A stretch of 64,000 nt of DNA, from assembly GCF_050947335.1 (NCBI RefSeq), contig NW_027473344.1:124001-188000 (forward strand), given 5' to 3'. The stretch is from Megachile rotundata (taxonomy: Eukaryota > Arthropoda > Insecta > Hymenoptera > Megachilidae). A program made the translations under genes and the position numbers. Within the stretch, counting starts at the first letter, position 1. Every line of letters starts with the position of its first letter. Shown here in pieces: positions 29,544 through 45,475 of this stretch. The notes under the pieces were generated by a model, which searched no databases, was not told where the DNA came from, and saw only the letters and a list, made by a program, of their open reading frames with translations.

Positions 29544-32500
29544 CTCATAAAATCACAATCATACAATCACAATCATACAATCACAATCATACAATCACAA
29601 TCATACAATCACAATCATACAATCACAATCATACAATCACAATCATACAATCACAATCATACAATCACAATCATACATTCAAAATCATGCAATCACAAAC
29701 ATACAATCACAATCATGCAATCACAATCATACAATCAGAATCATACAATCACAATCATTCAATAACAATCGTACAATCACAATCGCACAATCACAATCGC
29801 ACAACCACAATCAGACAAACACACTCATACAATCACAACCATACAATCACAATCATACAATCACAATCATACCATCACAATCATACTTTCACCATCATAC
29901 AATCACACTCATACAATCACAATCATACAATCATAATCATACAATCACAATCATACAATCACAATCATACAATCAATATCATACAATCACAATCATACAA
30001 TCGCAAGCATACAATCACAATCATACAATCTCAATCATACAATCACAATCATACAATCATAACCATACAAATAGAATCATACATCACAATCATACAATCA
30101 CAATCATACAATCGCAATCATACAATCTCAACCATTCAATCACAATCATACAATCATAATCATACAATTACAATCATACATCACAATCATACAATCACAA
30201 TCATACAATCGCAATCATACAATCACAATCATACAATCGCAATCATACAATTACAATCTCCCAAATACAATCTCCCAAATACAATCATACAATCACAATC
30301 ATACAATCACAATCATACAATCACAATCATACAATCATAATCATACAATCACAATCATACTTTCACAATCATACAATCACAATCATACAATCGCAATCAT
30401 ACAATCACAATCATACAATCGCAATCATACAATTACAATCTCCCAAATACAATCGCCCAAATACAATCTCCCAAATACAATCAAACAATCACAATCATAC
30501 AATCACAATCATACAATCACAATCATACAATCACAATCATACAATCACAATCATACAATCACAATCATACAATCACAATCATACAATCACAATCATACAA
30601 TCACAATCATACAATCACAATCATACAATCACAATCGTACTATCACAATCGTACAATCACAATCATACAATCACAATCATACCATCACAATCATACAATC
30701 ACAATCATACAATCCCAATCATACTTTCACAATCATACTATCACAATCATACAATCACAATCATACAATCACAGTCATACAATCACAATCATACAATCAC
30801 AATCATACTATCACAATCATACAATCACAATCATACAATCACAATCATACAATCACAATCATACAATCGCAATCATACAATTACAATATCCCAAATACAA
30901 TCTCCCAAATACAATCATACAATCACAATCATACAATCACAATCATACAATCACAATCATACAATCATAATCATACAATCACAATCATACTTTCACAATC
31001 ATACAATCACAATCATACAATCGCAATCATACAATCACAATCATACAATCGCAATCATACAATTACAATCTCCCAAATACAATCGCCCAAATACAATCTC
31101 CCAAATACAATCATACATCACAATCATACAATCACAATCATACAATCGCAATCATACAATCACAATCATACAATCGCAATCATACAATTACAATCTCCCA
31201 AATACAATCTCCCAAATACAATCTCCCAAATACAATCATACAATCACAATCATACAATCACAATCATACATTCAACAACATGCAATCACAATCATACAAT
31301 CACAATCATGCAATCACAATCATACAATCATAATCATACAATCACAATCATACAATCACAATCATACAATCACAATCATACATTCAAAATCATGCAATCA
31401 CAATCATACAATCACAATCATGCAATCACAATCATACAATCACAATCATACATTCAAAATCATGCAATCACAATCATACAATCACAATCATGCAATCACA
31501 ATCATACAATCACAATCATACAATCACAATCATACAATCACAATCATACAATCACAATCATACAATCACAATCATACAATCACAATCATACAATCACAAT
31601 CATACAATCACAATCATACAATCGCAATCATACAATCGCAAGCATACAATCGCAATCATACAATCGCAATCATACAATTACAATCTCCCAAATACAATCT
31701 CCCAAATACAATCATACAATCACAATCATACAATCATAATCATACAATCACAATCATACAATCACAATCATTCAATCACAATCATACTAACACAATCATA
31801 CAATCACAATCATACAATCACAATCATGCAATCACAATCATACATTCAACATCATGCAATCACAATCATACAATCACAATCATGCAATCACAATCATACA
31901 ATCACAATCATACAATCACAATCATACAATCACAATCATGTAATCACAATCATACAATCGAATTCATACAATCGCAATCATACAATCACAGTCATACAAT
32001 CGCAATCATACAATTACAATCTCCCAAATACAATCTCCCAAATACAATCTCCCAAATACAATCATACAATCAAAATCATACACTCACAATCATACAATCA
32101 TAATTATACAATTACAATCATACATCACAATCATACAATCACAATCATACAATCGCAATCATACAATCACAATCATACAATCGCAATCATACAATTACAA
32201 TCTCCCAAATACAATCATACAATCACAATCATACAATCACAATCATACAATCACAATCATACAATCACAATCATACAATCACAATCATACTATCACAATC
32301 ATACAATCACAATCATACAATCACAATCATACAATCACAATCATACAATCACAATCATACAATCACAATCATACAATCACAATCATACATTCAAAATCAT
32401 GCAATCACAATCATACAATCACAATCATGCAATCACAATCATACAATCAGAATCATACAATCACAATCATTCAATAACAATCGTACTATCACAATCGCAC

Positions 32501-33581
32501 AATCACAATCGCACAACCACAATCAGACAATCACACTCATACAATCACAACCATACAATCACAATCATACAATCATAATCATACAAATAGAATCATACAT
32601 CACAATCATACAATCACAATCATACAATCGCAATCATACAATCACAATCATACTTTCACAATCATACAATCACAATCATACAATCACAATCATACAATCA
32701 CACTCATACAATCACAATCATACAATCACAATCATACAATCACAATCATACAATCGCAATCATACAATCACAATCATACAATCTCAATCATACAATCACA
32801 ATCATACAATCATAATCATACAATTACAATCATACATCACAATCATACAATCACAATCATACAATCGCAATCATACAATCGCAATCATACAATCTCAACC
32901 ATTCAATCACAATCATACAGTCACAATCATACAATCACACTCATACAATCACAATCATACAATCACAATCATACAATCACAATCATACAATCGCAATCAT
33001 ACAATCACAATCATACAATCACAATCATACCATCACAATCATACTTTCACAATCATACAATCGCAATCATACAATCACAATCATACAATCACAGTCATAC
33101 AATCACAATCATACAATCACTATCATACTATCACAATCATACAATCACAATCATACAATCACAATCATACAATCACAATCATACAATCACAATCATACAA
33201 TCACAATCATACAAAGGCAAGCATACAATCACAATCATACAATCTCAACCATACAATCACAATCATACAATCACAATCATGCAATCACAATCATACAATC
33301 ATATTCATACAATCACAATCATACAATCACAAGCGTACATTCACAATCGTACAATCACAATCGCACAACCACAATCAGACAATCACACTCATACAATCAC
33401 AATCATACAATCACAATCATACAATCACAATCATACAATCACAATCATACAATCACAATCATACAATCACAATCATACAATCACAATCATACAATCACAA
33501 TCATACAATCACAATCATACATTCAAAATCATGCAATCACAAACATACAATCACAATCATGCAATCACAATCATACAATCA
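29544..33581 (+). repeat. ~5.1-5.2 kb higher-order block, copy 2
   Basis: This is the second copy of the block at 24401-28355, carrying the same order of landmarks: CTCATAAAATC, AAACATAC ATG cassette, AGACAAACAC, CGCCC tracts, ATG pairs, EcoRI monomer at 31960, and ACAAAGGC at 33211. A private CACCATCATAC change occurs near 29892. Confidence 0.82.
31960..31965. other. EcoRI site in variant monomer
   Basis: GAATTC in ACAATCGAATTCAT, again preceded by CATGTAATC. It is 5,212 bp from the copy at 26748. Confidence 0.9.
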
Positions 33582-34860
33582 GAATCATACAATCACAATC
33601 ATTCAATAACAATCGTACAATCACAATCGCACAATCACAATCGCACAACCACAATCAGACAAACACACTCATACAATCACAACCATACAATCACAATCAT
33701 ACAATCACAATCATACCATCACAATCATACTTTCACAATCATACAATCACACTCATACAATCACAATCATACAATCATAATCATACAATCACAATCATAC
33801 AATCACAATCATACAATCAATATCATACAATCACAATCATACAATCGCAAGCATACAATCACAATCATACAATCTCAATCATACAATCACAATCATACAA
33901 TCATAACCATACAAATAGAATCATACATCACAATCATACAATCACAATCATACAATCGCAATCATACAATCTCAACCATTCAATCACAATCATACAATCA
34001 TAATCATACAATTACAATCATACATCACAATCATACAATCACAATCATACAATCGCAATCATACAATCACAATCATACAATCGCAATCATACAATTACAA
34101 TCTCCCAAATACAATCTCCCAAATACAATCATACAATCACAATCATACAATCACAATCATACAATCACAATCATACAATCATAATCATACAATCACAATC
34201 ATACTTTCACAATCATACAATCACAATCATACAATCGCAATCATACAATCACAATCATACAATCGCAATCATACAATTACAATCTCCCAAATACAATCGC
34301 CCAAATACAATCTCCCAAATACAATCAAACAATCACAATCATACAATCACAATCATACAATCACAATCATACAATCACAATCATACAATCACAATCATAC
34401 AATCACAATCATACAATCACAATCATACAATCACAATCATACAATCACAATCATACAATCACAATCATACTATCACAATCGTACAATCACAATCATACAA
34501 TCACAATCATACAATCACAATCATACAATCACAATCATACAATCACAATCATACAATCCCAATCATACTTTCACAATCATACTATCACAATCATACAATC
34601 ACAATCATACAATCACAGTCATACAATCACAATCATACAATCACAATCATACTATCACAATCATACAATCACAATCATACAATCACAATCATACAATCAC
34701 AATCATACAATCACAATCATACAATCACAATCATACAATCACAATCATACAATCACAATCATACAATCACAATCATACAATCACAATCATACAATCACAA
34801 TCATACAATCACAATCATACAATCATAATCATACAATCACAATCATACAATCACAATCAT

Positions 34861-35182
34861 ACAATCAATATCATACAATCACAATCATACAATCGCAAGC
34901 ATACAATCACAATCATACAATCTCAATCATACAATCACAATCATACAATCACAATCATACAATCACAATCATACAATCACAGTCATACAATCACAATCAT
35001 ACAATCACAATCATACTATCACAATCATACAATCACAATCATACAATCACAATCATACAATCACAATCATACAATCATAATCATACAATCACAATCATAC
35101 AATCACAATCATACAATCAATATCATACAATCACAGTCATACAATCGCAAGCATACAATCACAATCATACAATCTCAATCAT
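34861..35182 (+). repeat. 252-bp module, tandem pair, copy 6
   Basis: ACAATCAATATCAT at 34861 and 35113, 252 bp apart, closed by ACAATCTCAATCAT at 35169. It is 11,921 bp from copy 5, the same offset as the CGTATAATC landmark (23942 to 35863). In this copy the distance from CGTATAATC to ACAAAGGC is 128 bp instead of 268-282 bp, equal to a ten-monomer deletion relative to 8711-8979 and 13143-13411. Confidence 0.85.
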
Positions 35183-36887
35183 ACAATCACAATCATACAA
35201 TCATAATCATACAAATAGAATCATACATCACAATCATACAATCACAATCATACAATCGCAATCATACAATCACAATCATACTTTCACAATCATACAATCA
35301 CAATCGTACAATCACAATCATACAATCACACTTATACAATCACAATCATACAATCACAATCATACAATCAGAATCATACAATCGCAATCATACAATCACT
35401 ATCATACAATCTCAATCATACAATCACAATCATACAATCATAATCATACAATTACAATCATATATCACAATCACACAATCACAATCATACAATCGCAATC
35501 ATAAAACCACAATCATACAATCACAATCATACAATCACAATCATACAATTACAATCATACATCACAATCATACAATCACAATCATACAATCGCAATCATA
35601 CAATCACAATCATACAATCACAATCATACAATCATAATCATACAATTACAATCATTCATCACAATCATACAATCACAATCATACAATCACAATCATGCAA
35701 TCACAATCATACAATCAGAATCATACAATCACAATCATTCAATAACAATCATACATTCAAAATCATGCAATCACAATCATACAATCACAATCATGCAATC
35801 ACAATCATACAATCAGAATCATACAATCACAATCATTCAACTACAATCGTTCAATCACAATCGTATAATCACAATCGCACAACCACAATCAGACAATAAC
35901 ACTCATACAATCACAATCATACAATCACAATCATACAATCACAATCATACCATCACAATCATACAATCACAATCATACAATCACAATCATACAAAGGCAA
36001 GCATACAATCACAATCATACAATCTCAACCATACAATCACAATCATACAATCACAATCATGCAATCACAATCATACAATCATATTCATACAATCACAATC
36101 ATACAATCACAATCGTACATTCACAATCGTACAATCACAATCGCACAACCACAATCAGACAATCACACTCATAAAATCACAATCATACAATCACAATCAT
36201 ACAATCACAATCATACAATCACAATCATACAATCACAATCATACAATCACAATCATACAATCACAATCATACAATCACAATCATACAATCACAATCATAC
36301 ATTCAAAATCATGCAATCACAAACATACAATCACAATCATGCAATCACAATCATACAATCAGAATCATACAATCACAATCATTCAATAACAATCGTACAA
36401 TCACAATCGCACAATCACAATCGCACAACCACAATCAGACAAACACACTCATACAATCACAACCATACAATCACAATCATACAATCACAATCATACCATC
36501 ACAATCATACTTTCACAATCATACAATCACACTCATACAATCACAATCATACAATCATAATCATACAATCACAATCATACAATCACAATCATACAATCAA
36601 TATCATACAATCACAATCATACAATCGCAAGCATACAATCACAATCATACAATCTCAATCATACAATCACAATCACACAATCATAACCATACAAATAGAA
36701 TCATACATCACAATCATACAATCACAATCATACAATCGCAATCATACAATCTCAACCATTCAATCACAATCATACAATCATAATCATACAATTACAATCA
36801 TACATCACAATCATACAATCACAATCATACAATCGCAATCATACAATCACAATCATACAATCGCAATCATACAATGACAATCTCCCA

Positions 36888-39800
36888 AATACAATCTCCC
36901 AAATACAATCATACAATCACAATCATACAATCACAATCATACAATCATAATCATACAATCACAATCATACTTTCACAATCATACAATCACAATCATACAA
37001 TCGCAATCATACAATCACAATCATACAATCGCAATCATACAATTACAATCTCCCAAATACAATCGCCCAAATACAATCTCCCAAATACAATCAAACAATC
37101 ACAATCATACAATCACAATCATACAATCACAATCATACAATCACAATCATACAATCACAATCATACAATCACAATCATACAATCACAATCATACAATCAC
37201 AATCATACAATCACAATCATACAATCACAATCATACAATCACAATCATACAATCACAATCATACTATCACAATCGTACAATCACAATCATACAATCACAA
37301 TCATACCATCACAATCATACAATCACAATCATACAATCCCAATCATACTTTCACAATCATACTATCACAATCATACAATCACAATCATACAATCACAGTC
37401 ATACAATCACAATCATACAATCACAATCATACTATCACAATCATACAATCACAATCATACAATCACAATCATACAATCACAATCATACAATCGCAATCAT
37501 ACAATTACAATATCCCAAATACAATCTCCCAAATACAATCATACAATCACAATCATACAATCACAATCATACAATCACAATCATACAATCATAATCATAC
37601 AATCACAATCATACTTTCACAATCATACAATCACAATCATACAATCGCAATCATACAATCACAATCATACAATCGCAATCATACAATTACAATCTCCCAA
37701 ATACAATCGCCCAAATACAATCTCCCAAATACAATCATACATCACAATCATACAATCACAATCATACAATCGCAATCATACAATCACAATCATACAATCG
37801 CAATCATACAATTACAATCTCCCAAATACAATCTCCCAAATACAATCATACTATCACAATCATACAATCACAATCATACAATCACAATCATACAATCACA
37901 ATCATACAATCACAATCATACAATCACAATCATACAATCACAATCATACATTCAAAATCATGCAATCACAATCATACAATCACAATCATGCAATCACAAT
38001 CATACAATCAGAATCATACAATCACAATCATTCAATAACAATCGTACTATCACAATCGCACAATCACAATCGCACAACCACAATCAGACAATCACACTCA
38101 TACAATCACAACCATACAATCACAATCATACAATCATAATCATACAAATAGAATCATACATCACAATCATACAATCACAATCATACAATCGCAATCATAC
38201 AATCACAATCATACTTTCACAATCATACAATCACAATCATACAATCACAATCATACAATCACACTCATACAATCACAATCATACAATCACAATCATACAA
38301 TCACAATCATACAATCGCAATCATACAATCACAATCATACAATCTCAATCATACAATCACAATCATACAATCATAATCATACAATTACAATCATACATCA
38401 CAATCATACAATCACAATCATACAATCGCAATCATACAATCTCAACCATTCAATCACAATCATACAGTCACAATCATACAATCACACTCATACAATCACA
38501 ATCATACAATCACAATCATACAATCACAATCATACAATCGCAATCATACAATCACAATCATACAATCACAATCATACCATCACAATCATACTTTCACAAT
38601 CATACAATCGCAATCATACAATCACAATCATACAATCACAGTCATACAATCACAATCATACAATCACTATCATACTATCACAATCATACAATCACAATCA
38701 TACAATCACAATCATACAATCACAATCATACAATCACAATCATACAATCACAATCATACAAAGGCAAGCATACAATCACAATCATACAATCTCAACCATA
38801 CAATCACAATCATACAATCACAATCATGCAATCACAATCATACAATCATATTCATACAATCACAATCATACAATCACAAGCGTACATTCACAATCGTACA
38901 ATCACAATCGCACAACCACAATCAGACAATCACACTCATACAATCACAATCATACAATCACAATCATACAATCACAATCATACAATCACAATCATACAAT
39001 CACAATCATACAATCACAATCATACAATCACAATCATACAATCACAATCATACAATCACAATCATACATTCAAAATCATGCAATCACAAACATACAATCA
39101 CAATCATGCAATCACAATCATACAATCAGAATCATACAATCACAATCATTCAATAACAATCGTACAATCACAATCGCACAATCACAATCGCACAACCACA
39201 ATCAGACAAACACACTCATACAATCACAACCATACAATCACAATCATACAATCACAATCATACCATCACAATCATACTTTCACAATCATACAATCATCTC
39301 ATACAATCACAATCATACAATCATAATCATACAATCACAATCATACAATCACAATCATACAATCAATATCATACAATCACAATCATACAATCGCAAGCAT
39401 ACAATCACAATCATACAATCTCAATCATACAATCACAATCATACAATCATAACCATACAAATAGAATCATACATCACAATCATACAATCACAATCATACA
39501 ATCGCAATCATACAATCTCAACCATTCAATCACAATCATACAATCATAATCATACAATTACAATCATACATCACAATCATACAATCACAATCATACAATC
39601 GCAATCATACAATCACAATCATACAATCGCAATCATACAATTACAATCTCCCAAATACAATCTCCCAAATACAATCATACAATCACAATCATACAATCAC
39701 AATCATACAATCACAATCATACAATCATAATCATACAATCACAATCATACTTTCACAATCATACAATCACAATCATACAATCGCAATCATACAATCACAA

Positions 39801-40437
39801 TCATACAATCGCAATCATACAATTACAATCTCCCAAATACAATCGCCCAAATACAATCTCCCAAATACAATCAAACAATCACAATCATACAATCACAATC
39901 ATACAATCACAATCATACAATCACAATCATACAATCACAATCATACAATCACAATCATACAATCACAATCATACAATCACAATCATACAATCACAATCAT
40001 ACTATCACAATCGTACAATCACAATCATACAATCACAATCATACCATCACAATCATACAATCACAATCATACAATCCCAATCATACTTTCACAATCATAC
40101 AATCACAATCATACAATCACAGTCATACAATCACAGTCATACAATCACAATCATACTATCACAATCATACAATCACAATCATACAATCACAATCATACAA
40201 ACACAATCATACAATCGCAATCATACAATTACAATATCCCAAATACAATCTCCCAAATACAATCATACAATCACAATCATACAATCACAATCATACAATC
40301 ACAATCATACAATCATAATCATACAATCACAATCATACTTTCACAATCATACAATCACAATCATACAATCGCAATCATACAATCACAATCATACAATCGC
40401 AATCATACAATTACAATCTCCCAAATACAATCGCCCA
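36888..40437 (+). repeat. 3,550-bp tandem duplication, copy 1
   Basis: Every landmark checked recurs exactly 3,550 bp downstream: TAA variant 36949/40499, ACTATC 37263/40813, ACAAAGGC 38758/42308, ACAAGCGTAC 38876/42426, and the unique 13-bp ACAATCATCTCAT at about 39291/42841. The length equals 254 x 14 minus 6, and six 13-bp monomers are present (five ACATCACAATCAT plus the ACAATCATCTCAT form). The left edge is where CTCCC here replaces CGCCC in copy 2. Confidence 0.9.
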
Positions 40438-43400
40438 AATACAATCTCCCAAATACAATCATACAATCACAATCATACAATCACAATCATACAATCATAA
40501 TCATACAATCACAATCATACTTTCACAATCATACAATCACAATCATACAATCGCAATCATACAATCACAATCATACAATCGCAATCATACAATTACAATC
40601 TCCCAAATACAATCGCCCAAATACAATCTCCCAAATACAATCAAACAATCACAATCATACAATCACAATCATACAATCACAATCATACAATCACAATCAT
40701 ACAATCACAATCATACAATCACAATCATACAATCACAATCATACAATCACAATCATACAATCACAATCATACAATCACAATCATACAATCACAATCATAC
40801 AATCACAATCATACTATCACAATCGTACAATCACAATCATACAATCACAATCATACCATCACAATCATACAATCACAATCATACAATCCCAATCATACTT
40901 TCACAATCATACTATCACAATCATACAATCACAATCATACAATCACAGTCATACAATCACAATCATACAATCACAATCATACTATCACAATCATACAATC
41001 ACAATCATACAATCACAATCATACAATCACAATCATACAATCGCAATCATACAATTACAATATCCCAAATACAATCTCCCAAATACAATCATACAATCAC
41101 AATCATACAATCACAATCATACAATCACAATCATACAAACATAATCATACAATCACAATCATACTTTCACAATCATACAATCACAATCATACAATCGCAA
41201 TCATACAATCACAATCATACAATCGCAATCATACAATTACAATCTCCCAAATACAATCGCCCAAATACAATCTCCCAAATACAATCATACATCACAATCA
41301 TACAATCACAATCATACAATCGCAATCATACAATCACAATCATACAATCGCAATCATACAATTACAATCTCCCAAATACAATCTCCCAAATACAATCATA
41401 CTATCACAATCATACAATCACAATCATACAATCACAATCATACAATCACAATCATACAATCACAATCATACAATCACAATCATACAATCACAATCATACA
41501 TTCAAAATCATGCAATCACATTCATACAATCACAATCATGCAATCACAATCATACAATCAGAATCATACAATCACAATCATTCAATAACAATCGTACTAT
41601 CACAATCGCACAATCACAATCGCACAACCACAATCAGACAATCACACTCATACAATCACAACCATACAATCACAATCATACAATCATAATCATACAAATA
41701 GAATCATACATCACAATCATACAATCACAATCATACAACCGCAATCATACAATCACAATCATACTTTCACAATCATACAATCACAATCATACAATCACAA
41801 TCATACAATCACACTCATACAATCACAATCATACAATCACAATCATACAATCACAATCATACAATCGCAATCATACAATCACAATCATACAATCTCAATC
41901 ATACAATCACAATCATACAATCATAATCATACAATTACAATCATACATCACAATCATACAATCACAATCATACAATCGCAATCATACAATCTCAACCATT
42001 CAATCACAATCATACAGTCACAATCATACAATCACACTCATACAATCACAATCATACAATCACAATCATACAATCACAATCATACAATCGCAATCATACA
42101 ATCACAATCATACAATCACAATCATACCATCACAATCATACTTTCACAATCATACAATCGCAATCATACAATCACAATCATACAATCACAGTCATACAAT
42201 CACAATCATACAATCACTATCATACTATCACAATCATACAATCACAATCATACAATCACAATCATACAATCACAATCATACAATCACAATCATACAATCA
42301 CAATCATACAAAGGCAAGCATACAATCACAATCATACAATCTCAACCATACAATCACAATCATACAATCACAATCATGCAATCACAATCATACAATCATA
42401 TTCATACAATCACAATCATACAATCACAAGCGTACATTCACAATCGTACAATCACAATCGCACAACCACAATCAGACAATCACACTCATACAATCACAAT
42501 CATACAATCACAATCATACAATCACAATCATACAATCACAATCATACAATCACAATCATACAATCACAATCATACAATCACAATCATACAATCACAATCA
42601 TACAATCACAATCATACATTCAAAATCATGCAATCACAAACATACAATCACAATCATGCAATCACAATCATACAATCAGAATCATACAATCACAATCATT
42701 CAATAACAATCGTACAATCACAATCGCACAATCACAATCGCACAACCACAATCAGACAAACACACTCATACAATCACAACCATACAATCACAATCATACA
42801 ATCACAATCATACCATCACAATCATACTTTCACAATCATACAATCATCTCATACAATCACAATCATACAATCATAATCATACAATCACAATCATACAATC
42901 ACAATCATACAATCAATATCATACAATCACAATCATACAATCGCAAGCATACAATCACAATCATACAATCTCAATCATACAATCACAATCATACAATCAT
43001 AACCATACAAATAGAATCATACATCACAATCATACAATCACAATCATACAATCGCAATCATACAATCTCAACCATTCAATCACAATCATACAATCATAAT
43101 CATACAATTACAATCATACATCACAATCATACAATCACAATCATACAATCGCAATCATACAATCACAATCATACAATCGCAATCATACAATTACAATCTC
43201 CCAAATACAATCTCCCAAATACAATCATACAATCACAATCATACAATCACAATCATACAATCACAATCATACAATCATAATCATACAATCACAATCATAC
43301 TTTCACAATCATACAATCACAATCATACAATCGCAATCATACAATCACAATCATACAATCGCAATCATACAATTACAATCTCCCAAATACAATCGCCCAA

Positions 43401-43987
43401 ATACAATCTCCCAAATACAATCAAACAATCACAATCATACAATCACAATCATACAATCACAATCATACAATCACAATCATACAATCACAATCATACAATC
43501 ACAATCATACAATCACAATCATACAATCACAATCATACAATCACAATCATACTATCACAATCGTACAATCACAATCATACAATCACAATCATACCATCAC
43601 AATCATACAATCACAATCATACAATCCCAATCATACTTTCACAATCATACAATCACAATCATACAATCACAGTCATACAATCACAGTCATACAATCACAA
43701 TCATACTATCACAATCATACAATCACAATCATACAATCACAATCATACAAACACAATCATACAATCGCAATCATACAATTACAATATCCCAAATACAATC
43801 TCCCAAATACAATCATACAATCACAATCATACAATCACAATCATACAATCACAATCATACAATCATAATCATACAATCACAATCATACTTTCACAATCAT
43901 ACAATCACAATCATACAATCGCAATCATACAATCACAATCATACAATCGCAATCATACAATTACAATCTCCCAAATACAATCGCCCA
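40438..43987 (+). repeat. 3,550-bp tandem duplication, copy 2
   Basis: This is an almost identical copy of 36888-40437. Differences I noticed are single bases: CAAACATAATC for CAATCATAATC near 41138, T for A at 41521, and C for T near 41739. Similarity runs on to about 44013, giving just over two full units. An event this recent may be polymorphic, or could be an assembly artefact. Confidence 0.9.
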
Positions 43988-44189
43988 AATACAATCTCCC
44001 AAATACAATCATACATCACAATCATACAATCACAATCATACAATCGCAATCATACAATCACAATCATACAATCGCAATCATACAATTACAATCTCCCAAA
44101 TACAATCTCCCAAATACAATCTCCCAAATACAATCATACAATCACAATCATACAATCACAATCATACATTCAACATCATGCAATCACAA

Positions 44190-45475
44190 TCATACAATCA
44201 CAATCATGCAATCACAATCATACAATCATAATCATACAATCACAATCATACAATCACAATCATACAATCACAATCATACATTCAAAATCATGCAATCACA
44301 ATCATACAATCACAATCATGCAATCACAATCATACAATCACAATCATACATTCAAAATCATGCAATCACAATCATACAATCACAATCATGCAATCACAAT
44401 CATACAATCACAATCATACAATCACAATCATACAATCACAATCATACAATCACAATCATACAATCACAATCATACAATCACAATCATACAATCACAATCA
44501 TACAATCACAATCATACAATCGCAATCATACAATCGCAAGCATACAATCACAATCATACAATCGCAATCATACAATTACAATCTCCCAAATACAATCTCC
44601 CAAATACAATCATACAATCACAATCATACAATCATAATCATACAATCACAATCATACAATCACAATCATACAATCACAATCATACTAACACAATCATACA
44701 ATCACAATCATACAATCACAATCATGCAATCACAATCATACATTCAACATCATGCAATCACAATCATACAATCACAATCATGCAATCACAATCATACAAT
44801 CACAATCATACAATCACAATCATACAATCACAATCATGTAACCACAATCATACAATCGAATTCATACAATCGCAATCATACAATCCCAGTCATACAATCG
44901 CAATCATACAATTACAATCTCCCAAATACAATCTCCCAAATACAATCTCCCAAATACAATCATACAATCAAAATCATACAATCACAATCATACAATCATA
45001 ATCATACAATTACAATCATACATCACAATCATACAATCACAATCATACAATCGCAATCATACAATCACAATCATACTATCACAATCATACAATCACAATC
45101 ATACAATCACAATCATACAATCACAATCATACAATCACAATCATACAATCACAATCATACAATCACAATCATACAATCGCAATCATACAATCACAATCAT
45201 ACAATCTCAATCATACAATCACAATCATATAATCATAATCATACAATTACAATCATACATCACAATCATACAATCACAATCATACAATCGCAATCATACA
45301 ATCTCAACCATTCAATCACAATCATACAGTCACAATCATACAATCACACTCATACAATCACAATCATACAATCACAATCATACAATCACAATCATACAAT
45401 CGCAATCATACAATCACAATCATACAATCTCAATCATACAATCACAATCATACAATCATAATCATACAATTACAA
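44190..45475 (+). repeat. EcoRI-type higher-order block, paired with 52.1-53.4 kb
   Basis: The block matches 52082-53367 at an offset of 7,892 bp in its right part (GAATTC 44858/52750; block end 45461/53353). Both copies have plain CATACAATCAC where the 15.8, 26.7 and 32.0 kb copies have CATTCAATCAC or CACTCACAATC, so these two form their own subgroup. In this copy the monomers around the site read CATGTAACC and CAATCCCAG. Confidence 0.8.
44858..44863. other. EcoRI site in variant monomer
   Basis: GAATTC in ACAATCGAATTCAT, preceded here by CATGTAACC rather than CATGTAATC. Confidence 0.9.
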
